64,000 nt of DNA from Arthrobacter subterraneus (GCF_900099735.1 NZ_FNDT01000002.1:248001-312000), one strand, 5' to 3'; shown: positions 38,500 to 51,572, counted from the stretch's first letter. Numbers and translations: made by a program. The notes: generated from the letters alone by a model not told the origin.

Positions 38500-39602
38500 G
38501 GGTCGTGATCGACGCGCGGTTCACCCGCACAGACCACCATGACGGCATCAGCCGCTACGGCGCCAGCCTGATCGAGGCCCTCTCCCACCGTGCCGACGTG
38601 ACCATGCTCATCCACGACCGCCGCCAGCTTGCACTGCTGCCGCAGGTACCGCACGTGATGATCAACAGTCCCCTCTCCCCTGCTGAGGTCTTCATCGCCC
38701 GGCGGATCAACGGCCTCCGGCCGGACGCCGTGTTCTGTCCGATGCAGACCATGGGCTCGTTCGGGCGCCGCTACCCGCTGGTGCTCACCCTGCACGACCT
38801 CATCTACTACCAGAACCGCACGCCCCCGGGGTTCCTTCCGCTGCCCGTCCGCGTCCTCTGGCGGCTGTACCATCTCGCGTACTGGCCGCAACGGGTCTTG
38901 CTGAACCGGGCGGACGTTGTTGCCACCATCTCGGAGACCACCCGTGCCCTGATGCAGCAACACCGGTTGACGCGCCGCCCGATCCGCATTGTGGGCAACG
39001 CGCCGCAGCCGGGCATGGTGCCCCGGTCCGCCGGACCCGCGCCGGCAAGGACCCTGCTCTACATGGGTTCCTTCATGCCCTACAAAAACGTGGAAACCCT
39101 CCTGGCAGGTATGGCGGGGCTGGACGGTTACACGCTTCATCTCCTGAGCCGGATCACCCCGGAGCGGCGGCGCGAGCTGGAAGCGCTCATACCCGCCGGC
39201 GCAGAGGTTGTTTTCCACAATGGAGTGAGCGATGACGACTATGATCATCTGCTGCGCTCCGCCACCGCCCTGGTGACGCTCTCCCGCGCCGAAGGGTACG
39301 GACTACCCGTCATTGAGGCGATGGCAGTCGGCACCCCGGTCATCGCCGCCGACACGCCGATCTTCCGCGAGGTGGGGGGCAGCGCGGCGCTGTATGTCGA
39401 CCCGGACTCCCCCGCCGGGTTCAGCAGGGCGGTCCGCACACTCGACGATCCGCGCCGCTGGGAGGCTGCCTCAGAGGCCGGCCGAGCACAGGCCGGCAGC
39501 TACACCTGGGAGAAATCCGCTGATTCACTCCTCGCGGCACTGGAGGAAGCCGTTCAGGCCCGGGGAAGCGCGCCCCGTCCAACGCGCTGTGAGGGCCACT
39601 GA
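38496..39602 (+). CDS. GT4 family glycosyltransferase
   Basis: A GT-B fold retaining glycosyltransferase, 368 residues, transferring a sugar from a nucleotide donor to an unknown acceptor. The N-terminal half shows MRVVIDARFTRTDHHDGISRYG and TLHDLIYY, and the C-terminal donor-binding half shows LLYMGSFMPYKNVETLL and EGYGLPVIEAMAVGTPVIAAD with the E-x7-E arrangement. It starts within an ATGA overlap with the hydrolase gene. Possible roles include glycolipid or exopolysaccharide synthesis; the neighbours do not settle it. Confidence 0.9.
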   Translation: MRVVIDARFTRTDHHDGISRYGASLIEALSHRADVTMLIHDRRQLALLPQVPHVMINSPLSPAEVFIARRINGLRPDAVFCPMQTMGSFGRRYPLVLTLHDLIYYQNRTPPGFLPLPVRVLWRLYHLAYWPQRVLLNRADVVATISETTRALMQQHRLTRRPIRIVGNAPQPGMVPRSAGPAPARTLLYMGSFMPYKNVETLLAGMAGLDGYTLHLLSRITPERRRELEALIPAGAEVVFHNGVSDDDYDHLLRSATALVTLSRAEGYGLPVIEAMAVGTPVIAADTPIFREVGGSAALYVDPDSPAGFSRAVRTLDDPRRWEAASEAGRAQAGSYTWEKSADSLLAALEEAVQARGSAPRPTRCEGH

Positions 39603-39619
39603 CTTTCGAGAGTCACTGA

Positions 39620-41716
39620 CTAGAGAAGCTCGGCAGCGTCCACCCGGACATGGACCGGTTCGCTGGTTCGCCGGGCCGACAATGATGCCCGGCGCGACCG
39701 CAGGGCACCCACCACCTCCGCAGCGTCCCGGTAGCGGAAGAACAGCAGGGTGCGATGGGATCCCGCCGCGGACTGCTGGCCCGGCTTCTGCGCCGGCGGA
39801 GGACCTGCCGCGTCCCGCACCGCGGTGGGCCCCACAACCCTGCACGACGGCGGCAGCTGAAGACCGTCGATGAATACGGCCAGTGCCTCCAGTGAGCCGG
39901 TCAACGCCGCATACCGGACAGCCGGCGGCAGTCCCAGGTCAGTTCTGACCGCCAGTTCGCGCGCAGCCGCACCGTCCGGGTCCCAGCGGACGAGGTGACC
40001 GGCAGCGACGTCGTCGTCCGCGGTGACCACCACCACCCCACCGGCAGACGCCGGACGGGCAAGGACCGCTGCGTTGAACCAGCGCTGGAGGGTGGCAGCA
40101 AGAGCGCGCAGGGATTCCCGGCCGAGGAGGGCGTTGCCGTCCAGCAACAGCACGGCGGCATACCCGGAGGCAACCACCGGCTCGGCACCCGGGGTTGCCA
40201 CAACCACCCGCGGTGAATCATCAATCCGGTCGATGATGTGGTCCCCGGACGAGGACACGACGACGGCCCCGGGGAAGGCCCGTCCCAGCTCCTCCGCGGT
40301 CCGCGCGGCGCCGCTGACTGTCGAGCGGAGCCGTCCTCCCTCGCAGTTGAGGCAGCGCCACCGGTGCTCGGGCCGGCCGCACCAGCGGCATGCCACCGCG
40401 GACCCGCGCCCCGACTGCGCCAGCGGCCCGGCGCAGTGCCGGCAGCGCGCAGGTTCCCGGCACTCCTGGCAGGCCAGCGCCGGCGAGAAGCCGGTACGCG
40501 CCACCTGGATCAGCACCGGTCCGCGCTGCAGTCCATCGCGGGCCGCACGCCACGCTACGGGAGGAATCCGCACCTGGTGGGTCAGCGGCTCGTGCTCGGC
40601 GTGGAATGTGTCGGCTGAATGCTGGACGCGGGGGGTGAGCCGGCGCGTGGTCTGCCGGTCCGCGGAGACGGACCGCGCCCAGCCCGAGTCGACCAGCCGC
40701 TGGGATTCGACGCTTCGCGACGGCGCCGCGAAGAGCAGGCCGCAGGACTGAAGTTCGCTGCGCAGCAGCAGCACGTCGCGCACGTGCTGGTAGGGGGCAC
40801 GCGGTTCACTGTGGGAATCGTCGCCGTCGTCCCAGAGGCACACCAGCCCCAGATCGCGTACCGGCGCGTACGCGGCGGACCGGGTTCCGACCGCCACGCG
40901 CACGTCCCCGTGCAGCAACCGGAGAAAGCTGCGGTATCGCGGGGTGGGCCCGTCCTCGGCTGTGAGCCGCACAAAAGCGTCGGCGCCCAGGCGGTCCCGC
41001 AGGGCCTCCTCGACGCGGGCCAGATCGCGCTGGTCCGGAACGACGACGACGGCGCCCCTCCCGCCTGACCAGACGGCGTGGACCGCCTCGGCAATTTCAG
41101 CCGGCCACCCGGCCGGCCCGTAACCGCCGAGGGTGGTCAGGACGGCACGGGGACTCTCACCCGCAGCCAGCCTCGCCGGGAAGGACCCCCCGTTGGCGTA
41201 ACGGGCGTACAGGGACGGTGGGGCACCTCTCCCCGGGGTCGGTGCAGGAGCGGTATCGGGGGCGGCCTGCGGGCTGCCGGCGCTGAATTCCTTTTCCACC
41301 CGAGCCACCCGCGGGGGCACCGCCGATCGGAGGACGTCGCTCGTTGAGCCTGCATACCTGGCCGCCACGGCCTCGGCCAGGGCCAGTATCTCCGGGGTAA
41401 CAACCGGCTGGTTGGACACCACCCGCGCCAGGGGCAGCAAACGTGCCGGGCTGTCCGAGACCGCGCGCCGCTCGACGAGGAACGCCGCGTGCTCCCGCCC
41501 GGCGAACCGGACCTTGACCCGGGCACCCGGCACCGCGTCGTCGTCGTACTCCGCCGGGACCAGATAGTCGAAGGGCCGGTCCAGATGCGGCAACGGTGAG
41601 TCGATGATCACCCGGGCGACCGGAAGCGTGGCCGCGACAGGCGATTTCCCGCGCGGCGCAGCGGAGGCGGTAAAGCCCTGCAGCAGGGACAGCTGCTGCC
41701 CGTGATCGGAACTCAT
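39620..41716 (-). CDS. priA: Primosomal protein N' PriA, helicase motifs lost
   Basis: PriA recognises stalled or D-loop forks and starts replication restart. The 698-residue protein has the N-terminal 3'-DNA-binding domain (VARVIIDSPLPHLDRPFDYLVP) and a zinc region with eight Cys (C416 to C458; CQECREPARCRHC and CRWCGRPEHRWRCLNC). There is no GxGKT Walker A, and the DEEH box position reads WDDGDDSHSE, so ATP hydrolysis looks lost. Such degenerate PriA proteins are typical of Actinobacteria. It lies 18 bases downstream of metK and is convergent with the glycosyltransferase, 17 bases apart. Confidence 0.93.
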   Translation of the reverse strand: MSSDHGQQLSLLQGFTASAAPRGKSPVAATLPVARVIIDSPLPHLDRPFDYLVPAEYDDDAVPGARVKVRFAGREHAAFLVERRAVSDSPARLLPLARVVSNQPVVTPEILALAEAVAARYAGSTSDVLRSAVPPRVARVEKEFSAGSPQAAPDTAPAPTPGRGAPPSLYARYANGGSFPARLAAGESPRAVLTTLGGYGPAGWPAEIAEAVHAVWSGGRGAVVVVPDQRDLARVEEALRDRLGADAFVRLTAEDGPTPRYRSFLRLLHGDVRVAVGTRSAAYAPVRDLGLVCLWDDGDDSHSEPRAPYQHVRDVLLLRSELQSCGLLFAAPSRSVESQRLVDSGWARSVSADRQTTRRLTPRVQHSADTFHAEHEPLTHQVRIPPVAWRAARDGLQRGPVLIQVARTGFSPALACQECREPARCRHCAGPLAQSGRGSAVACRWCGRPEHRWRCLNCEGGRLRSTVSGAARTAEELGRAFPGAVVVSSSGDHIIDRIDDSPRVVVATPGAEPVVASGYAAVLLLDGNALLGRESLRALAATLQRWFNAAVLARPASAGGVVVVTADDDVAAGHLVRWDPDGAAARELAVRTDLGLPPAVRYAALTGSLEALAVFIDGLQLPPSCRVVGPTAVRDAAGPPPAQKPGQQSAAGSHRTLLFFRYRDAAEVVGALRSRRASLSARRTSEPVHVRVDAAELL

Positions 41717-41734
41717 CGGCTCGAAGCTGACCTG

Positions 41735-42949
41735 CTAGGCGTTGAAGTAGCTCTTGAGCTCGTCAGTTCGGTCGGTCAGTTCCCAGTTGAAGCCCTCCCC
41801 CTCGCGGCCGAAGTGGCCGTGGGCGGCGGTCTTCTGGTAGATCGGCCGGAGGAGGTCAAGAGAGTTGATGATGGCCAGGGGGCGCAGGTCGAAGATGTCG
41901 TTGATCGCGGAACTGATCGCGGCAGGATCCACCTGCTCGGTTCCGAAGGTCTCAACGTAGATTCCCACCGGCTGCGCCATGCCGATCGCGTAGGCGATCT
42001 GGATTTCAGCACGGCGGGCGAGCCCTGCCGCCACCACATTCTTGGCCACCCAGCGCATGGCGTAGGCCGCCGAGCGGTCGACCTTTGACGGATCCTTGCC
42101 GCTGAACGCCCCGCCGCCGTGGCGGGCCATTCCGCCATAGGTATCCACGATGATCTTGCGACCGGTCAGCCCCGCATCCCCCACCGGACCGCCGATGACA
42201 AATTCACCGCCGGGATTGAGAATGTGCCGCACGTTCGAGACATCCAGGTGCGAGGTGGCCAGGACCGGGGTGATCACATGTTCAACGAGATCGGCGCGGA
42301 GGGTTTCCAGCGCTACTCCCTGCGCGTGCTGGGAGGAGATCACAACTGAGTCCACGCTGACCGGCTTGTCCCCGTCATAGCCGACGGTGACCTGGGTCTT
42401 TCCATCGGGGCGGAGGTAGCCCAGCGTGCCGTTCTTGCGGACATCGGTAAGCTGCTCGGACAGCCGGTGGGCCAGCCAGATGGGCGTCGGCATCAGCACC
42501 GGTGTCTCGTCGCTGGCATAGCCGAACATGATTCCCTGGTCTCCGGCACCCTGCGCATCATACGGATCGGTGCTGGTGCCTTGACGCGTCTCCAGGGAGG
42601 TGAAGACGCCGGACGCGATCTCGGGCGACTGCTGCCCGATGGACACCGAAACACCGCAGCGTGCGCCGTCGAAGCCGTTTGCGGATGAGTCATAACCGAT
42701 CCCGAGGATGGTCCGGCGGACAATCTCCGGAATTTCCACATAGGCTTCCGTGGTGACTTCACCGGCCACGTGGACCAGACCGGTGGTCACGAGGGTTTCC
42801 ACCGCTACGCGCGACCGCGGATCCGCTTCGAGCAGCGCATCCAGAATACCGTCGCTGATCTGGTCGCAGATCTTGTCTGGATGGCCCTCAGTCACCGATT
42901 CCGAGGTGAACAATCGCAAGGCAGGGCTAGGCGTATGGGGTGAATTCAC
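41735..42949 (-). CDS. metK: S-adenosylmethionine synthase
   Basis: It makes SAM from methionine and ATP. The 404-residue protein has [21 protein letters not shown] (GHPDK at 22-26), [10 protein letters not shown] and [19 protein letters not shown], the substrate and metal-binding signatures. The start is GTG 42949, with only a weak ribosome-binding site. It follows coaBC by about 100 bases containing a strong hairpin; I looked for a SAM riboswitch there and saw none I recognise. Confidence 0.97.
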   Translation of the reverse strand: MNSPHTPSPALRLFTSESVTEGHPDKICDQISDGILDALLEADPRSRVAVETLVTTGLVHVAGEVTTEAYVEIPEIVRRTILGIGYDSSANGFDGARCGVSVSIGQQSPEIASGVFTSLETRQGTSTDPYDAQGAGDQGIMFGYASDETPVLMPTPIWLAHRLSEQLTDVRKNGTLGYLRPDGKTQVTVGYDGDKPVSVDSVVISSQHAQGVALETLRADLVEHVITPVLATSHLDVSNVRHILNPGGEFVIGGPVGDAGLTGRKIIVDTYGGMARHGGGAFSGKDPSKVDRSAAYAMRWVAKNVVAAGLARRAEIQIAYAIGMAQPVGIYVETFGTEQVDPAAISSAINDIFDLRPLAIINSLDLLRPIYQKTAAHGHFGREGEGFNWELTDRTDELKSYFNA

Positions 42950-43042
42950 GTGATCACTCTACTTGGTCGGGTGCTGTATCTGGCTGGTTGTGTGACCGGG
43001 TGCTACAGCGGGACGGCGGCTCCCGAAGGAGGACCGGGGGCG

Positions 43043-43064
43043 GCGCCGGGGTGCTACCCGGCGC
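43043..43064 (-). terminator. Hairpin spanning the coaBC stop codon
   Basis: GCGCCGGG-TAGCAC-CCCGGCGC (minus strand) is a perfect eight-bp stem, with the coaBC stop codon TAG in the loop. There is no U-tract. It could terminate coaBC or attenuate read-through to metK. GTGCTAC recurs about 40 bases away. Confidence 0.5.
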
Positions 43065-44280
43065 TCCCGAGCGCCAAGGCAACCCGGCTTACAACCACTT
43101 CTGCAATGCGGTTCTTGCTTCCGCTCACGGTCTCCGGTTCGGCGCCGCCCGCGTCAAGGATGGTTACCTCAGTGGAATCCTGTCCGAAGACGAGCGACCG
43201 GCCCACCCGGTTCAGGACCAGTTGGTCGCAGCCTTTGCGCTTGAGCTTGGCCAGCCCGTGCGCAAGCGGCGTGGCGTCGCTGTCCCCGGTTTCTGCGGCA
43301 AATCCGACGATCACGGCGGGGCCGCCCGACGAACCGCGCTGCTGAACCACTTCGGCGAGGATATCCGGGTTCCGGGTGAGGGTGATGACCGGGTTCTCAC
43401 CGTCGTCGCGCTTCTTGACCTTGGTCTCGGAGACCGAATCGGGCCGGAAATCGGCGACAGCCGCTGCCATGATCAGCGCGTCCGATTGCGGGGCCAGCCT
43501 GAGCGTTGCCTCCCGCAGTTCAGCGGCCGTCTCGACAGTGGTGAGCTCCACGCCGTCCGGCGGCTGCACGTCCATATGCGCGGCGATGAACCGGACGGTC
43601 GCGCCGGCGGCGAGTGCCGCCGCTGCCAGTGCCACACCCTGTTTTCCGGAAGAGCGGTTGCCGAGGAACCGGACCGGGTCAAGCGGCTCACGGGTGCCGC
43701 CCGCTGTGATGGTGACGGTGCGTCCGGTGAGCGGGCGGTGCGCCGGGTCGCCGCTGCTGGACGCCGTCCTGAGCGCCGCCGCGAAGATGGCTTCCGGCTC
43801 CGGGAGCCGGCCGGGACCGCTGTCTGTCCCCGTCAGGCGGCCGACGGCGGGCTCCAGCACCACTGCACCGCGTCCCCTCAGCGTGGCGACGTTGGCCACG
43901 GTGGCGGGGTGCTGCCACATTTCCGTATGCATGGCCGGTGCAAAGAGGACAGGTGCCCGGGTCACCAGCAGGGTTCCCGTCAGCAGATCATCGGCTCGTC
44001 CCGCGCTGGCGCGGGCCAGGAGGTCAGCGGTAGCTGGAGCCACCACCACCAGGTCCGCTTCCTGGCCAAGGCGCACATGGCGCACCTGGTCGACGGCATC
44101 AAAGACACTGTTGCTCACAGGATTCCCCGAGAGGGCTTCCCAGGTGGCGGTTCCCACGAAGCGCTGGGCGGCTTCGGTGGGAATGACTGTCACGTCATGG
44201 CCGGCCTCGGTGAACAAACGCAGGAGGGACGCCACCTTGTAGGCGGCGATCCCTCCTCCAACTCCCAGGACGATACGCAC
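43054..44280 (-). CDS. coaBC: Bifunctional phosphopantothenoylcysteine decarboxylase / phosphopantothenate-cysteine ligase
   Basis: It performs two consecutive steps of coenzyme A synthesis. It has 408 residues. The FMN-dependent CoaC half has GVGGGIAAYK, FVGTATWEALSG and PAMHTEMW. The CTP-dependent CoaB half has TAGGTREPLDPVRFLGNRSSGKQG, AAAVADFRP and KVKKRDDG. The CoaC flap reads LTGTDSGPGR, without the Cys of the E. coli enzyme, as in mycobacteria. GTG 44280 is the start. It follows rpoZ by 27 bases in the gmk-rpoZ-coaBC order common to Actinobacteria. Confidence 0.96.
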   Translation of the reverse strand: MRIVLGVGGGIAAYKVASLLRLFTEAGHDVTVIPTEAAQRFVGTATWEALSGNPVSNSVFDAVDQVRHVRLGQEADLVVVAPATADLLARASAGRADDLLTGTLLVTRAPVLFAPAMHTEMWQHPATVANVATLRGRGAVVLEPAVGRLTGTDSGPGRLPEPEAIFAAALRTASSSGDPAHRPLTGRTVTITAGGTREPLDPVRFLGNRSSGKQGVALAAAALAAGATVRFIAAHMDVQPPDGVELTTVETAAELREATLRLAPQSDALIMAAAVADFRPDSVSETKVKKRDDGENPVITLTRNPDILAEVVQQRGSSGGPAVIVGFAAETGDSDATPLAHGLAKLKRKGCDQLVLNRVGRSLVFGQDSTEVTILDAGGAEPETVSGSKNRIAEVVVSRVALALGSAG

Positions 44281-44307
44281 GTCGGTATTCTGCTGACCGG
44301 CCGGAAA

Positions 44308-44568
44308 TTACTCCGAGGCTTCAGCCGGGGCCGCGACGAGCATGCCCTCGTTGATCTCGCGGAGGGCGATGGACAGCGGCTTCTCGTTCAGCTTGGTCTC
44401 GACCAGCGGGCCGACGTACTCAAAGAGGCCCTCATGGAGCTGCGAGTAGTAGGCGTTGATCTGGCGCGCGCGCTTGGCACCGTAGATGACGAGGGCGTAC
44501 TTCGAATCCGACGCTTCCAGCAGGGAGTCGATCGGCGGGTTGATGATGCCTTCGGGCTGAGTAGACAC
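44308..44568 (-). CDS. rpoZ: RNA polymerase omega subunit
   Basis: The small RNAP subunit that helps beta-prime folding. It has 86 residues, from GTG 44568 with GGAG six bases upstream. It matches the actinobacterial omega pattern: [35 protein letters not shown] followed by [15 protein letters not shown]. It sits 46 bases after gmk on the same strand. Confidence 0.96.
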   Translation of the reverse strand: MSTQPEGIINPPIDSLLEASDSKYALVIYGAKRARQINAYYSQLHEGLFEYVGPLVETKLNEKPLSIALREINEGMLVAAPAEASE

Positions 44569-44614
44569 AAAATCTCCAATAGTAGCTGGGCCGTAAGGGT
44601 ACCGTGCACGCAGG

Positions 44615-45184
44615 TCAGTGCGAGTGCGCGGTCAGGCCCATCAATGAAACAAGCTCATCTGCTGCGCGCTGGACGTCGTCATTAATGACCGTGTGGTCGA
44701 ATTCCGACTCGGCAGCAAGTTCCAGTTTAGCGGTTTCGAGGCGCTGCTGTTGCTCCTCGGGTGTTTCAGTGCCGCGGCCGATAAGCCTCCGCACCATTTC
44801 CTCCCAGGTTGGAGGTGCTAGAAATACGAAATTCGCCTCCGGCATGCTCTTCTTGACCTGCCGCGCACCCTGCAGGTCAATCTCGAGAAGGACGGCTTTG
44901 CCGGCCGCCATGGCCGCGTTCACGGTGCGTCTGAGCGTGCCGTACCGGTTGCGCCCGTGGACCACGGCCCATTCCAGCAGTTGGCCGTCTTCCACGAGGG
45001 CGTCGAACTCCTCGGAGGAGACGAAGTGGTAATGGACTCCGTCCACTTCGCCGGGGCGGGGCGGACGGGTGGTGGCCGAAACCGACAGCTCCACTTCGGG
45101 ATAGTTGTCGCGGATGTAGGTCGACACCGTCCCCTTGCCTACAGCCGTTGGGCCCGCAAGTACGGTCAGCCGCGGCTGATTCAC
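44615..45184 (-). CDS. gmk: Guanylate kinase
   Basis: It phosphorylates GMP and dGMP with ATP. It has 189 residues. The P-loop is GPTAVGKGT, and the GMP-binding region has [21 protein letters not shown] and [16 protein letters not shown] 45184 has GAAGGAAG seven bases upstream. It follows mihF by 24 bases. Confidence 0.97.
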   Translation of the reverse strand: MNQPRLTVLAGPTAVGKGTVSTYIRDNYPEVELSVSATTRPPRPGEVDGVHYHFVSSEEFDALVEDGQLLEWAVVHGRNRYGTLRRTVNAAMAAGKAVLLEIDLQGARQVKKSMPEANFVFLAPPTWEEMVRRLIGRGTETPEEQQQRLETAKLELAAESEFDHTVINDDVQRAADELVSLMGLTAHSH

Positions 45185-45208
45185 GAATACTTCCTTCTCT
45201 AGTTGCGA

Positions 45209-45535
45209 TTACTCGCTTCGGTGGTGCTTCAAGTGTTCCACGAGGGCCTTGCGCTGGTGGACGCCCAGCCCGCGCACCCTGCGGGTCGCGGCGATGCCGA
45301 CCGTCTCCATGATTCCGGCCGCCCGCTTCTCCCCCACCCCGGGTAACGCCTTCAGCAGGTCCAGGACTTTCAGCCTTCCGACTGCATCCTCGTGGCCGGC
45401 GCCGTTGATGACTTCGTCCACGGTGATCTCACCGGACTTCAGGCGGGACTTCAACTGCGCCCGCACTGCCCGGGCCGCCGTGGCCTTTTCCCGTGCCAGT
45501 GTACGTTCGCTATCAGTGAGGGGCTTCAGGCTCAC
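45209..45535 (-). CDS. mihF: Integration host factor, actinobacterial type (mIHF)
   Basis: A nucleoid-associated protein unrelated to proteobacterial IHF, which bends and compacts DNA. It has 108 residues. An N-terminal basic helical region (LAREKATAARAVRAQLKSRLKSGEI) precedes a C-terminal helix-two-turn-helix with KALPGVGEKRAAGIMETVGIAATRRVRGLG, close to the mycobacterial and streptomycete proteins. GTG 45535 has GGGAG six bases upstream. A possible promoter lies in the 99-base gap after pyrF. Its presence is good evidence for Actinobacteria. Confidence 0.95.
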   Translation of the reverse strand: MSLKPLTDSERTLAREKATAARAVRAQLKSRLKSGEITVDEVINGAGHEDAVGRLKVLDLLKALPGVGEKRAAGIMETVGIAATRRVRGLGVHQRKALVEHLKHHRSE

Positions 45536-45608
45536 GCGGGCTCCCTGGGCAGTTGTTACCGTCGGCCGTGCACCGGCAGTTCCGGATCTGGAGTTTGGGC
45601 TTGCACTG

Positions 45609-45638
45609 AACCTATCTGCTCGGCTGGCTGAAAATCAA
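45609..45638 (-). promoter_or_regulatory. Possible mihF promoter
   Basis: On the minus strand TTGATT (45633-45638) and TAGGTT (45609-45614) are separated by 18 bases and lie just after the end of pyrF, 74 bases before the mihF start. The -35 matches four of six consensus positions. It would let mihF-gmk-rpoZ be expressed independently of the pyr operon. Confidence 0.4.
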
Positions 45639-46483
45639 TCCATTCCAGGGCCCGCGTCGCCGGCCAGGCCCAGTGAACGCTGGGTGGCGGCAACGGCTGC
45701 CCGCAGCGCCGCTACGGCCGGACCGGCGCTGAGAATCTCCCTGCTCGAGTTCGGCAGGACAACACCGGAGGTGCCTGCGAAGGTGCTCTCGAGTTCCCCG
45801 CGCCCGGCACCCTGCGCGCCCACCCCGGGCGCCAGAATGGGGCCGTTGAACCCGGCCAGGTCCAGCCCCAGCTCCCGCACGGCTGGCCCCGTGGTGGCTC
45901 CGATCACCAGGCCCACTGAGCCGGGCACACCGCCGTCGTTCTCTGCGGCGGCCGCCTGCACGATGCGGCGGGCCACGGAATTCTCCCCACCCGCATGCTG
46001 CACCGACGCACCCTCCGGATTGGAGGTCAGGGCCAGGACAAACACGCCCCGCCCGGTTTCACGGGCGGCCGTCAGCGCCGGACGCAGGGATTCGAAACCC
46101 AGGTAGGGACTCAACGTCAGGGCGTCTGCCGCCAATGCCGAACCGTCGCGGAGCCAGGCGTCGGCATAGCCGGCCATGGTGGACCCGATGTCGCCGCGCT
46201 TGGCATCGGCGATGGTGAGGACCCCGCTCTCAGTGCCGCGCGCCAGCAGCCGCTCCAACGCCGCCATGCCCCGGGAACCGTGCCGCTCAAACAGCGCAAC
46301 CTGCGGCTTGATGACTGCCACGTGGCCCGTTACTGCCTCGAGAACGGTGGCGGAGAACCGGTCAATCCCATCCGGTGTATCCGGAAGCCCCCACGCTGCG
46401 AGCAGCGCGGGGTGCGGGTCGATTCCCACGCAGAGAGTTCCGAACCGCCCGACGGCGTCGGCCAGCCGGATACCGAACGTCAC
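45635..46483 (-). CDS. pyrF: Orotidine-5'-phosphate decarboxylase
   Basis: It decarboxylates OMP to UMP, the last step of de novo UMP synthesis. At 282 residues it belongs to the longer group found in Actinobacteria. CVGIDPHP near the N-terminus, VAVIKPQVALFERHGSRG and the catalytic LTIADAKRGDIGSTM (D-A-K-R-G-D) are clear. GTG 46483 has GGAGG six bases upstream, placed within the end of carB. It is the last pyr gene of the operon. Confidence 0.96.
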   Translation of the reverse strand: MTFGIRLADAVGRFGTLCVGIDPHPALLAAWGLPDTPDGIDRFSATVLEAVTGHVAVIKPQVALFERHGSRGMAALERLLARGTESGVLTIADAKRGDIGSTMAGYADAWLRDGSALAADALTLSPYLGFESLRPALTAARETGRGVFVLALTSNPEGASVQHAGGENSVARRIVQAAAAENDGGVPGSVGLVIGATTGPAVRELGLDLAGFNGPILAPGVGAQGAGRGELESTFAGTSGVVLPNSSREILSAGPAVAALRAAVAATQRSLGLAGDAGPGMD

Positions 46484-46485
46484 CG

Positions 46486-49797
<3,312 letters not shown>

Positions 49798-51042
49798 CTA
49801 GTTTTCTTCCTGCGCGTGGGTGGGAGCTTTGGAGACTTCGGAAGCATCAAGGTCGTCGGAGCCGTCGCCCGAACGTGCAGCGTCAGCCATGAAGTCGATA
49901 AACCTGTCGAACAGGTAGGCGGAGTCATGCGGACCGGCTGCCGCTTCCGGGTGGTACTGGACCGAGAACGCCGGCAGGTCAAGGCACGCCAGGCCTTCAA
50001 CGACGTCGTCATTGAGGCACACGTGGCTGACCTCTACCCGCCCGAAGCGCTCCTCGGGAGCCGTAACCGGGCCGTCAAGCGGCGCATCAACGGCAAATCC
50101 GTGGTTCTGGCTGGTGATCTCGACCTTGCCGGTGCGGCGGTCGAGCACGGGCTGGTTGATGCCCCGGTGTCCGTAGCGCAGCTTGTAGGTGCCGAACCCT
50201 AGTGCGCGGCCGAGGATCTGGTTGCCGAAGCAGATTCCGAAGAACGGCTTCTTCGCGTCGAGGACCTTCCGCAGCAGCGCCACCTGGGCATCGGCGGTGG
50301 AGGGGTCTCCCGGCCCGTTCGACATGAAGACGCCGTCCGCTCCCACTGCCACGACGTCGTCGTAGGTTGAATCCGCGGGCAGGACCACCGTGCGGACCCC
50401 ACGCTGGGCGAAATGTTTCGGGGTCATCGCCTTGATTCCGAGGTCAAGGGCGGCAACGGTGAACCGGGGCTCGCCCTCCCAGCCGTAATCGGAGGGTTCG
50501 ACGACGTAGCGGGAGTCGATGCTCACTTCCTCCGCGAGCCTGGAGCCTTCCATGCCCCGCTGGCCGTTCACCGCGGCAACGAGCTCGGCGTCAGTGCGCG
50601 CGGCGTCGGCGCCGGAGAAGATGCCGGCCTTCATGGCTCCGCGCTCACGCAGGTGCCGCGTGATGGCGCGGGTATCAACGCCCTGGATTCCCACGACGCC
50701 CTGTTCGATGAGTTCCTCGTCCAGGCTCTTCTCGGACCGCCAGTTCGACGGACGCCTCGCCGGATCGCGGACCACGTACCCTGCAACCCAGATCCTGCGC
50801 GACTCCGCGTCCTCGCTGTTGACCCCGGTGTTTCCAATATGCGGGGCGGTCTGGACCACGAGCTGTCGGGCGTAGGAGGGATCGGTGATGGTCTCCTGGT
50901 AGCCGGTCATTCCGGTAGCGAAGACGGCCTCACCGAGCGCCGTGCCCTGCGCACCGTAGCTGCGTCCCCGGAAGGCCCGGCCGTCCTCAAGGACCAAAAC
51001 CGCAGCGGCACCGGTTCCTGTTACTGGCGCGTTCTCTGTCAC
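49798..51042 (-). CDS. carA: Carbamoyl-phosphate synthase small subunit
   Basis: The glutamine amidotransferase subunit, channelling ammonia to CarB. It has 414 residues: an N-terminal CPSase_sm domain ([29 protein letters not shown]) and a class I amidotransferase domain with nucleophile Cys in [10 protein letters not shown], plus SVQYHPEA for the His/Glu. GTG 51042 overlaps the preceding PH-like gene by four bases, with AAGGAAG upstream. An acidic, Ser/Asp-rich tail of about 30 residues follows the catalytic domain. Confidence 0.97.
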   Translation of the reverse strand: MTENAPVTGTGAAAVLVLEDGRAFRGRSYGAQGTALGEAVFATGMTGYQETITDPSYARQLVVQTAPHIGNTGVNSEDAESRRIWVAGYVVRDPARRPSNWRSEKSLDEELIEQGVVGIQGVDTRAITRHLRERGAMKAGIFSGADAARTDAELVAAVNGQRGMEGSRLAEEVSIDSRYVVEPSDYGWEGEPRFTVAALDLGIKAMTPKHFAQRGVRTVVLPADSTYDDVVAVGADGVFMSNGPGDPSTADAQVALLRKVLDAKKPFFGICFGNQILGRALGFGTYKLRYGHRGINQPVLDRRTGKVEITSQNHGFAVDAPLDGPVTAPEERFGRVEVSHVCLNDDVVEGLACLDLPAFSVQYHPEAAAGPHDSAYLFDRFIDFMADAARSGDGSDDLDASEVSKAPTHAQEEN

Positions 51043-51569
51043 TGTACTTCCTTGCCTGTGGGGTGGATGAGGGGGTCTGTGTCTTCGATCAGCGCGCTGA
51101 TCGAGGACAGGAGCGGCGTCTTGTCGGCGGCATAGCGGGTGCGGAAACCCGTGTCGAAGGAGTGTGCATCCTGTACCCAGGACACCACGATCAACCCGTC
51201 CTTTTCGACGAACTTCCCGGCGATGCCGCGCTCGAGCCGGACACCGGTGAGGTTCTTCCTCGGGATGTAGACCTCACCGGCGCCGGAGCGGTCAAAGAGC
51301 AGTCCGTGTGGGTACACGGCAGCAGTGGCTGTTGCCTTGTTTCCCAGACCGTGCGCGGTGACGCGGTCCAGCCAGTCGCCGCCGGAAGTGGTCACCACAT
51401 ACTGGCCTTCCGCGGCGTAGAGCGGCGCTCCCGGATCCCCGGGGGGACCGGCCGGAGCCGGCACTTCCTGCTGCCGCCTGACGCGGTTCCGCCAGCCCAG
51501 CGCCATGAGCCCGACCAGCAGCACGATGACACCCACTGACAGCACGACGGCGGTTGTTGCTACGTCCAC
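51039..51569 (-). CDS. PH-like domain membrane protein of the pyr operon
   Basis: A 176-residue protein with one N-terminal membrane helix (about residues 5-25, [19 protein letters not shown]), a basic stop-transfer segment (RNRVRRQQ) and a soluble domain of PH-like type (about 48-165, [22 protein letters not shown]...[15 protein letters not shown]). Homologues sit between pyrC and carA in many Actinobacteria. No function is established. It starts three bases after pyrC and overlaps carA, so it is co-translated with the pathway and could tether pathway enzymes to the membrane, which is speculation. Confidence 0.85.
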   Translation of the reverse strand: MDVATTAVVLSVGVIVLLVGLMALGWRNRVRRQQEVPAPAGPPGDPGAPLYAAEGQYVVTTSGGDWLDRVTAHGLGNKATATAAVYPHGLLFDRSGAGEVYIPRKNLTGVRLERGIAGKFVEKDGLIVVSWVQDAHSFDTGFRTRYAADKTPLLSSISALIEDTDPLIHPTGKEVQ

Positions 51570-51572
51570 GCT

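Noticed and set aside
42950-43053. Possible SAM riboswitch before metK
   Set aside because: The gap is about 100 bases and is dominated by the coaBC hairpin and GC-rich repeats; I could not find a recognisable SAM-binding core.
43800-43900. Missing catalytic Cys in the CoaC flap of coaBC
   Set aside because: The LTGTDSGPGR form without Cys, as I recall, is also found in mycobacterial CoaBC, so it is lineage-typical rather than a defect.
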